This document shows, piece after piece, positions 13,992 to 19,750 of a DNA stretch of 19,750 bases. The notes beneath the pieces are model-generated. The model worked only from the letters and a program-made list of their open reading frames with translations. It ran no database searches and was not told the origin of the DNA. A program made the position numbers and the translations under genes. Each line of letters starts with the position of its first letter. Position 1 is the stretch's first letter. This DNA comes from JBGSZX01 sp964640545. GTDB taxonomy: Bacteria > Bdellovibrionota > UBA2428. The DNA lies in the NCBI GenBank assembly GCA_964640545.1, contig CAZXHL010000042.1, positions 1-19,750 on the forward strand, given 5' to 3'.

Positions 13992-15452
13992 CTATGAAGA
14001 TGAGTTTGCTGGCGAAATTTCGTTATCTGTTAGCAATGCGATATGAGAAGTCTTCGGATTAGTTTTCCGAGGAAACACCTCAGACAGCACTGTCTTCCTA
14101 TGTTGAAAGATCTTCTCTAGATCAAACTTCACCCAAAATTCTCTCGTCAATTCTCCAAGTCTCCCAAAGGGCAACTTGTAGACGACATTGTCTTCCACCC
14201 ATGTCCCATCACCAAGAGTTTCAAACTCGTGAGTATGATGCCAAAGCTTGTAGGGGCCTTTGAGTTGTGTATCTACGAAGTGCCAGCCTGGAGTCCATGA
14301 CTCAATTAATGTTCTCCATCCCATGGGGACGCCATGGAGTTTGATGCGGTAGTCGAAGAGAGTTCCTTTCTCGATCTTAGGAGTGCTCGAGTTTAAGACT
14401 TTGAAGTTGAGCCAAGGAGGGGTGATTTTCTCTAGATTTCGAGCTTCTGAAAAAAAGTTAAAAACTTCTGCCTGCTCACGATCAAACCACTGGTAAGTTT
14501 TGAGGCGGTAGGCGCCCACAACGCCTTGAGGCTTTAAGATATCCTCTAGTGCCTCGTCGATTGTCGGGTATTGAAATTCAAAGCCCGCTTCTAGGGCTTT
14601 CTTTGCTAGCACTTTCTGGGAGCTAAGCATGACTTTTGAAAGTTCTCCAAACAACATTTGGATTGCGAGAGTTGGGGCGGGAATAATGGTTAATCTGTCG
14701 AGACTTTTCCCGATGGAATGAGTGAACTCCGTATTCCGGACAGGGGTAGGAGCGACGGCGTTGATGGCGCCGGAAAGAGCATCGTTCGTTATGCTTTCCA
14801 TGATCAATCCACAAAGATCTTCAACATGGATCCAGCTCATCCATTGCTTTCCATTGCCGAGCTTTCCTCCAACTCCCGCTCTGAAGGCGGGTAGCATGCT
14901 TTTGAGGGCGCCGCCGTCTTGTCCGAGCACGATTCCGATGCGTAGTAAGGCGTGTCTCTGAGCGGGGATGTTTGCGCCTAATTCTTCCCATTTTTGACAA
15001 AGCTCGCCCAAGTATCCTGTCGCGGCCTTTGATCCTTCGTGTAGCTCTTCTTCTCCCCGGTCTTCATAGATGCCGATGGCTGATGCTGAGATGACTTTTG
15101 GGGACACCAGGCCGTCTTTGTTGAGGGCTTCAGCCAGTTTTTGCGTGGGGACCAGGCGAGATTCACGGAGGAGCTTCTTTCTCTCTGGGTTCCATCGTTT
15201 GTCAGCGATGCCTTCCCCGATCAGGTTGATGATAATAGGAGCTCCACTTATGGCATGAGGGGGTATCTCATCCTTTAAGGCATCCCATTGGATCACTTCT
15301 ACGGGAAGGGGAAAGAGTTTGTGCGCCTTAGCCGGATTTCGTGCGAGCAATCTTACATGGTATCCGGCCTTCACGAGCCTGGGGACAAGATGCTGTCCTA
15401 CGAATCCGGTGCCTCCGGTGATGAGGATGGTTTTTGATTGTGGCTTTGTCAT
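13992..15452 (-). CDS. TIGR01777-family SDR epimerase-like protein fused to a C-terminal SRPBCC domain
   Basis: 486 residues from the start preferred here. The N-terminal half is an atypical SDR of the YfcH/SDR39U1 type: TGGTGFVG (12-19) for the nucleotide, SASAIGIYEDRGEEELHE (122-139) and a DUF1731-like end around SSQKVLAKKALEAGF (277-291). Residues about 315-465 form an SRPBCC ligand-binding domain (WFDREQAEVFNFFSEARNLEKI, split as WFDREQAEVF and ARNLEKITPPWL; ESWTPGW; WVEDNVVY). Substrate is unknown. ATG 15452 begins MTKPQSKTILITGG, as usual for the family; an in-frame ATG at 15512 would add 20 non-conserved residues. Neither start has a Shine-Dalgarno sequence, but TATAAT ends six bases before ATG 15452. 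It is convergent with the 745-residue gene and divergent from the carotenoid operon. Confidence 0.88.
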   Translation of the reverse strand: MTKPQSKTILITGGTGFVGQHLVPRLVKAGYHVRLLARNPAKAHKLFPLPVEVIQWDALKDEIPPHAISGAPIIINLIGEGIADKRWNPERKKLLRESRLVPTQKLAEALNKDGLVSPKVISASAIGIYEDRGEEELHEGSKAATGYLGELCQKWEELGANIPAQRHALLRIGIVLGQDGGALKSMLPAFRAGVGGKLGNGKQWMSWIHVEDLCGLIMESITNDALSGAINAVAPTPVRNTEFTHSIGKSLDRLTIIPAPTLAIQMLFGELSKVMLSSQKVLAKKALEAGFEFQYPTIDEALEDILKPQGVVGAYRLKTYQWFDREQAEVFNFFSEARNLEKITPPWLNFKVLNSSTPKIEKGTLFDYRIKLHGVPMGWRTLIESWTPGWHFVDTQLKGPYKLWHHTHEFETLGDGTWVEDNVVYKLPFGRLGELTREFWVKFDLEKIFQHRKTVLSEVFPRKTNPKTSHIALLTDNEISPANSSS

Positions 15453-15542
15453 GATTTGATTATACCCCAAAAGTGAATCTAGTTTAGTTATTTTTAAACC
15501 AAATACCTTCATCTAAGTTATCAATTTATTTAAATTAAAGAG

Positions 15543-15583
15543 GTTTTTAAAAACTTGTTTAAATCTATATAAACTAGATATAG
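15543..15583. promoter_or_regulatory. Candidate operator/promoter region upstream of the carotenoid operon
   Basis: The 201-base divergent region contains a perfect 12-base palindrome GTTTTTAAAAAC (15543-15554) and an inverted pair CTATAT (15565-15570) / ATATAG (15578-15583). A loose promoter TTGTTT (15555-15560), 16 bases, GATATA (15577-15582) overlaps them. The crtI start lies about 130 bases downstream. Confidence 0.35.
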
Positions 15584-15713
15584 CTTCGAATATGCTTTGT
15601 TTTAGCTACGGCGCGATGCCTCTTCATGGCCAAAGAATGCCTTGAGAGCTGACAGAGCTGGTGAAGATATTGTGCTATGAAATAGGCACTGTGCTGAAGG
15701 AAAGTGGGACGGA

Positions 15714-17267
15714 ATGAATCAACCAAAGAAAAAGGTCATAGTTGTAGGCGCAGGCCCTGGAGGATTGGCGTCAGCGATGCTGCTCGCCCACAAGGGCTTC
15801 GATGTCACGGTTTTTGAAAAAATGGATCGCATCGGAGGACGCACCTCACACATTGAAAAAGATGGGTATCACTTTGATGTGGGCCCGACTTTTCTGATGA
15901 TGAAGTATTTGCTCGACGAGTTGTTCATGATTACGGGCCGGAAGATTTCCGATTATCTCGACTGTAGACGCCTCGATCCGATGTATCGTCTTCAGTTCTC
16001 TGGAAAATCACTCATGGTTACTGGCGATCGCGAGCAGATGAAGAAGAATATCGAGGAAGTTTTCCCTGGAGAGGGTGAGGGGCTTGATCGTTTCTACATT
16101 CGTGAAGAGCCGAGGTTCGAGAGACTTTATCCTTGCTTGCAGAAAGAGTATGGCAATCTCACTTCACTATTGAGCACAGACCTCATCAAGGCTGCTCCAC
16201 ATTTATCGGCGCATCGATCACTATATGATGTGATGAGCGATTATTTCAAATCTGAAGAACTGCGGCTCGCCTTTACTTTTCAGTCGAAATATCTAGGAAT
16301 GTCTCCTTGGAGCTGCCCGGGGCTCTTTGCGATGATTCCTTTCACGGAACACGCTCATGGCATCTATCATGTCATGGGTGGCTTGACAGAAATCACACAA
16401 GCTTTCGCTCGAGTTGCGGAAGAAGAAGGTGCGAAGATTCATTGCTCAAGTCCTGTCAAAGAGATCAGTGTGACAGATGGCGCGGCCAGGGGAGTCTTAT
16501 TAGAAGACGGGCGGTTCATTGAGGCTGATGATGTTGTGGTGAACGCTGACTTTGGGCACGCTGTTGAGAATCTCTTTCCGAAAGAGGCGATGAAGAAATG
16601 GACTCCGCAGAAAGTCAATAAGCTCGACTACTCTTGCTCGACCTATATGATGTATCTTGGCCTCGACAAGATCTACGATGCTGAACATCACGTTATTTTC
16701 TTCGCAGATGAATACAAAAAGAACTTGGAAGATATTGAGAAGAAAGTTTTTCCAAAGGATGACTTCTCCGTTTATGTAAGAAATGCTTCCGTGATGGATA
16801 AGGACATCGCTCCAGAAGGCCATTCTTCTTTATATATCCTAGTGCCGATGCCTAATAACGATAGTGGTATTGATTGGGATGTGGAAGGCCCAGCCTTCAG
16901 AGAAAGAGTTTTGGACTTCTTGGAAGAGAAGACGCCCTATAAGGACATTAGATCGCACATCAAAGTTGAAGAGATCATCCATCCGGGGAATTGGCAGCAT
17001 CAGCGAGATGTGTATAAAGGTGCCACATTCAACATGGGCCATAACATTGATCAGATGCTTTTCTTTAGGCCTCGAAATAAGTTTGAGGAGTTTAAGAACT
17101 GCTATCTTGTAGGTGGGGGGACTCATCCTGGAAGTGGACTCCCCACAATTTTTGAGTCGGCACGTATTTCTTCTAATTTGATTTCCAAGAAATATTCTAT
17201 GCCTTATGAGAGAGCGGTTCCATTCCGGACGCTTTGGCAAAACGCTCAAGTAGAAGAGGGTCTTTAG
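15714..17267 (+). CDS. crtI: Phytoene desaturase family protein (CrtI type)
   Basis: 517 residues, normal for bacterial CrtI. These FAD enzymes introduce double bonds into phytoene or related carotenes at the membrane. The N-terminal dinucleotide-binding fold VVGAGPGGLASA (10-21) with EKMDRIGGRTS (35-45) and DVGPTF, and the C-terminal CrtI signature GGGTHPGSGLPT followed by FESARISS (467-487), are complete. ATG 15714 follows a GGACGGA element closely, with GGAAAG further upstream. It is the first gene of the operon and its TAG stop abuts the GTG start of the DUF2141 gene. The exact substrate (phytoene, neurosporene, a C30 backbone) and the number of desaturation steps cannot be read from sequence; no crtE or crtB is in the window. 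Confidence 0.92.
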   Translation: MNQPKKKVIVVGAGPGGLASAMLLAHKGFDVTVFEKMDRIGGRTSHIEKDGYHFDVGPTFLMMKYLLDELFMITGRKISDYLDCRRLDPMYRLQFSGKSLMVTGDREQMKKNIEEVFPGEGEGLDRFYIREEPRFERLYPCLQKEYGNLTSLLSTDLIKAAPHLSAHRSLYDVMSDYFKSEELRLAFTFQSKYLGMSPWSCPGLFAMIPFTEHAHGIYHVMGGLTEITQAFARVAEEEGAKIHCSSPVKEISVTDGAARGVLLEDGRFIEADDVVVNADFGHAVENLFPKEAMKKWTPQKVNKLDYSCSTYMMYLGLDKIYDAEHHVIFFADEYKKNLEDIEKKVFPKDDFSVYVRNASVMDKDIAPEGHSSLYILVPMPNNDSGIDWDVEGPAFRERVLDFLEEKTPYKDIRSHIKVEEIIHPGNWQHQRDVYKGATFNMGHNIDQMLFFRPRNKFEEFKNCYLVGGGTHPGSGLPTIFESARISSNLISKKYSMPYERAVPFRTLWQNAQVEEGL

Positions 17268-17729
17268 GTGAAACAATTTCTTTTTGCGGTGTGTATGGCT
17301 CTTGTTGTCCCTTTTGCTTCTGCAGACTCCAAAAGTCCTGGAATACATGTGACGGTCTCAAATATTAAAGAGGCTAAGGGCAAGATGGCGTGGGCCTTAT
17401 TTGCGGCGAAAGATGGTTTTCCGAATAAACGAGAGAACTCTGTTCAGCACGGATTTTGGGATATCGAGGGTAACACTTCAGCTGCCGAAGGTGGCGAAAT
17501 ACTCAAGGCCACTTATCTCATCGAAAACATAGCAGACGGAGAATACGCACTATCAGTATATCAAGACCTTGATCTGAACCAAAAAATGAAATCAAACTGG
17601 CTGGGAATCCCAAAGGAACCTGTGGGTGTTTCGTTGAACCCTAAAGTAAGGATGGGGCCGCCACGCTACGACGACTCGAAGTTCGATTTCAAGGGTAGCA
17701 TCTCGTTAGACATCAAACTTCATCATTAA
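17268..17729 (+). CDS. Exported DUF2141 protein
   Basis: 153 residues. Residues 1-20 are a signal peptide (MKQFLFAVCMALVVPFASAD). The remainder matches the DUF2141 pattern: IHVTVSNIKEAKGKMAWALF at the start of the mature domain, then a GEYALSVYQDLDLNQKM core (about 111-127) and NWLGIPKEP, with a C-terminal beta strand FKGSISLDIKL. Function is unknown; from family knowledge such genes are often found beside carotenoid genes, as here between two desaturases. The start is GTG at 17268, directly after the crtI stop (TAGGTG), with AAGAGGG upstream, so translation is probably coupled. It would act outside the cytoplasmic membrane, perhaps as a small beta-sandwich binding protein (inference). Confidence 0.85.
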   Translation: MKQFLFAVCMALVVPFASADSKSPGIHVTVSNIKEAKGKMAWALFAAKDGFPNKRENSVQHGFWDIEGNTSAAEGGEILKATYLIENIADGEYALSVYQDLDLNQKMKSNWLGIPKEPVGVSLNPKVRMGPPRYDDSKFDFKGSISLDIKLHH

Positions 17730-17750
17730 GACAAAGGCTGAAAGGTTTTT

Positions 17751-19250
17751 ATGGAATCGAATCGTTCAAAAAAAATTGTTGTTGTGGGTGCCGGTCTCGG
17801 CGGGATGTCGGCTGCGATTCAGATGGCAACTCAAGGCTATCAAGTAGAGCTCTTTGAGAAAAACTCCAACGTCGGCGGTAAGCTTAACGTCCTAGAAGAG
17901 AAAGGTTTTAGCTTTGACCTTGGCCCTTCGATCTTTACACTTCCCCAGATGTTCCGTCCTGTTTTTGAGGGAGACGGTAAAAAGCTGGAAGACTACGTGG
18001 ACCTTGTGAGGGTCAATCCCCAGTGGCGAAACTTCTTTGAAGATGGCAGTCACGTGGATCTTTGGGAAGATCTTGAAGATATGCGTGAAGAGCTAGCCAA
18101 GCTTTCTCCTACGGCCTTCGAGCAATACGCAAAATTCTTAGAGTATTCCAAAGAGCAATACGACCTCGTCGAAGACGGTTATTTTGCAGAAGGTCTCGAT
18201 AAGTTTTGGGACTTTGTGAAACACTATGGCCTCTTCGGGGCGAAGAATATGGATTTTGCTCGGACGATGACCTCAGGTATTCACAAGCGAGTGGATGATC
18301 CGAAGCTTAGAGCGATTCTAGAATACTTTATCAAATACGTGGGTTCCTCAGCCAATGACTCGCCTGCGTTTATGAACTTGATGCCGAATATCCAAACGGA
18401 ATTTGGGCTTTGGTATGTCAAAGGCGGGCTCTATAAGCTAGCTCTTGCTTTTGAAAAACGCATGCAGGAAGTGGGAGTGAAGCTCCACCTCAACACCGAG
18501 GTTCTTGGCATCGATCAAGAGGGCAAACGTGTGACATCGGTAAAAGTTCGCCGAGAAGGTGAATCCGCTCGTGAAATCAAGTGTGATGCCGTCGTTTCCA
18601 ATATGGAAGTGATTCCTGCCTATGAAAAGCTTCTGGGTGAGAACACTCGTTTCATGAAAAAGCTTGAGAAATTTGAACCGGCTTGCTCGGGAATTGTCCT
18701 GCATCTGGGAACAGACAAAGTTTATCCTCAGCTTAGGCACCACAACTTTTTCTATTCAAAAAATCAGTCCAATCATTTCGATAGAGTCTTCCACGACAAG
18801 AAGCTTCCTGATGATCCAACGATTTATCTTGTGGCTCCCACAAGAAGTGATGCTTCTCAGGCTCCAGAGGGTTGTGATAATATTAAGATCCTACCGCACA
18901 TTCCCTACATCAACGAGAAAGCTCCATATACCTATGAAGATTGCGTCGCTTTGAAGGAGCTCGTCGTCGATAAGCTGGAGCGAATGGGCCTTACGGACCT
19001 TCGTAAACACACCATCGTTGAAGATTTCTGGACGCCGTTTGATATTGAGAAGAAATACTATTCCAATAAAGGCTCGATCTACGGAGTGGTCTCCGACATG
19101 AAAAAGAACTTTGCTTTCAAAGCCCCGAAAAAGAGTGGGAAATATAATAACCTTTACTTCGTTGGAGGCAGTGTCAATCCTGGTGGAGGCATGCCGATGG
19201 TGGTCCTTTCTGGCACTCATGTGGCCAAAATGGTTGGCCAGGAGATCTAG
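17751..19250 (+). CDS. Second CrtI-superfamily carotenoid desaturase/oxidase (CrtD or CrtN/CrtP-like)
   Basis: 499 residues. It has the FAD fold VVVGAGLGGMSAA (10-22), ELFEKNSNVGGK (33-44) and DLGPSIFTLP, and the C-terminal signature GGSVNPGGGMPMVVLSG (472-488). The NPGGGMPM form is closer to CrtD (hydroxycarotenoid 3,4-desaturase) and CrtNb/CrtP (terminal methyl oxidase) than to the TxPGxGxP form of the first desaturase, so it probably acts on a later intermediate. ATG 17751 has AAAGG about six bases upstream; it starts 21 bases after the DUF2141 stop. The neighbouring glycosyltransferase would fit an oxidised carotenoid that is then glycosylated, but the exact reaction is inference. Confidence 0.88.
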   Translation: MESNRSKKIVVVGAGLGGMSAAIQMATQGYQVELFEKNSNVGGKLNVLEEKGFSFDLGPSIFTLPQMFRPVFEGDGKKLEDYVDLVRVNPQWRNFFEDGSHVDLWEDLEDMREELAKLSPTAFEQYAKFLEYSKEQYDLVEDGYFAEGLDKFWDFVKHYGLFGAKNMDFARTMTSGIHKRVDDPKLRAILEYFIKYVGSSANDSPAFMNLMPNIQTEFGLWYVKGGLYKLALAFEKRMQEVGVKLHLNTEVLGIDQEGKRVTSVKVRREGESAREIKCDAVVSNMEVIPAYEKLLGENTRFMKKLEKFEPACSGIVLHLGTDKVYPQLRHHNFFYSKNQSNHFDRVFHDKKLPDDPTIYLVAPTRSDASQAPEGCDNIKILPHIPYINEKAPYTYEDCVALKELVVDKLERMGLTDLRKHTIVEDFWTPFDIEKKYYSNKGSIYGVVSDMKKNFAFKAPKKSGKYNNLYFVGGSVNPGGGMPMVVLSGTHVAKMVGQEI

Positions 19251-19253
19251 CTC

Positions 19254-19750
19254 TTGGAAGCTGTGCTGCTCGCTCTACTACTTATGGGGGGAAGCTATGG
19301 CTTCCTTCTCATGGGGCGGCGTAAGTATTTGGTCAGTGCCGAGAACGCCAATCCGAATCTACCAAAGTTAAGCATCATCATTCCCGCTCGTAATGAGGAG
19401 AATAACCTCAAAAAACTCTTTGCCTCACTCGATAGGCAGGCTCTTGGCAGCTTCCCTGTGGAGGTCATTGTGGTTGATGATCAGTCCACTGACCGGACTG
19501 CGGAAGTCGCCTACAGCTGGGGCGCTGAGGTCATCACAAACTCTGATTTGCCTGGTGGGTGGACGGGGAAAACTTTCGCTCTACACAATGGAGCACAACA
19601 CGCGACTGGCGAGTGTTTCCTCTTTGTTGATGCCGATGTAGAGTTTGAGCCGGGGGCGATTCCCTCCTTCTACAGCCAGTTTGTGCAAACGACTAATCTT
19701 GAGGCCCATGCGATCCTGCCTTACCACCAGATTGAACAGCCCTATGAATG
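19254..19750 (+). CDS. GT2-family glycosyltransferase, CrtQ-like, truncated by the window end
   Basis: 165 codons are visible and the frame is open at the window end. The TTG at 19254 has AGGAG nine bases upstream and lies three bases after the previous stop; an ATG at 19284 is the alternative but would remove half of the N-terminal membrane segment (residues 3-20). The GT-A fold is clear: KLSIIIPARNEENNL (38-52), EVIVVDDQSTDRTAEVA (70-86), LPGGWTGKTFAL (99-110) and the metal-binding DAD motif in FVDADV (124-129). The GGWTGK stretch is typical of the 4,4'-diaponeurosporenoate glycosyltransferase (CrtQ) and hopanoid-type GT2 group. It is the fourth gene of the carotenoid operon and probably glycosylates the oxidised carotenoid. 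Confidence 0.88.
   Translation, partial: MEAVLLALLLMGGSYGFLLMGRRKYLVSAENANPNLPKLSIIIPARNEENNLKKLFASLDRQALGSFPVEVIVVDDQSTDRTAEVAYSWGAEVITNSDLPGGWTGKTFALHNGAQHATGECFLFVDADVEFEPGAIPSFYSQFVQTTNLEAHAILPYHQIEQPYE

Noticed and set aside
16839..17348. 169-codon minus-strand frame
   Set aside because: Antisense to crtI and the DUF2141 start, with no supporting signals.
1..19750. tRNA, rRNA, CRISPR arrays, transposases, phage genes
   Set aside because: Looked for and not seen: no cloverleaf ends, regularly spaced repeats, or transposase or integrase motifs.

Overview
The window comes from a draft assembly: a run of exactly 100 N (8959-9058) is a scaffold gap lying inside one gene. Base composition is moderate, a little under 50% GC by eye. 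The gene set suggests a Gram-negative, predatory-type or free-living member of Bdellovibrionota or a neighbouring deltaproteobacterial lineage. The pointers are an eukaryote-like type II glutamine synthetase, a cysteine-poor DksA paralogue, a sigma-54 activator with an unfamiliar sensory half, several large secreted proteins without recognisable domains, and a carotenoid operon. This placement is inference; there is no rRNA or marker gene in the window.

Layout. (1) 53-2147, minus strand: two unrecognised secreted proteins, one ending in a histidine cluster. (2) 2284-5624, minus strand: a tight three-gene operon reading SelO-like protein, peptidase E-like S51 protein, GloB hydroxyacylglutathione hydrolase (gaps of 2 and 12 bases). 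(3) 5784-6848, minus: glutamine synthetase GSII with a clear terminator. It is separated by a 436-base divergent region from a plus-strand DksA/TraR paralogue (7285-7656) that has lost three of its four zinc cysteines and is followed by a strong terminator. (4) 7805-9429, minus: a LOG-family nucleotide phosphoribohydrolase broken by the assembly gap, then an exported glycerophosphodiester phosphodiesterase. (5) 9615-13930, plus: a sigma-54-dependent activator behind a good sigma-70-type promoter and ending in a terminator, then a 745-residue secreted protein of unknown function. (6) 13992-15452, minus: a TIGR01777-type SDR fused to an SRPBCC domain. (7) 15714 to the window end, plus: a carotenoid operon of a CrtI-type phytoene desaturase, an exported DUF2141 protein, a second CrtI/CrtD/CrtN-type desaturase and a GT2 glycosyltransferase of CrtQ type that runs off the window. 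The operon is tightly packed and suggests a glycosylated, possibly acylated carotenoid as end product.

The most notable items are the SelO-like protein whose usual nucleotide-binding Lys and Glu appear to be replaced, in an operon with a peptidase and a glyoxalase; the roughly 200-residue unrecognised input domain and about 100-residue polar linker of the sigma-54 activator; the cysteine-poor DksA with a 31-codon CxxC reading frame threaded through its terminator; and the inverted repeats in the glnA leader and near several promoters. No tRNA, rRNA, CRISPR array, insertion sequence or prophage signal was seen.
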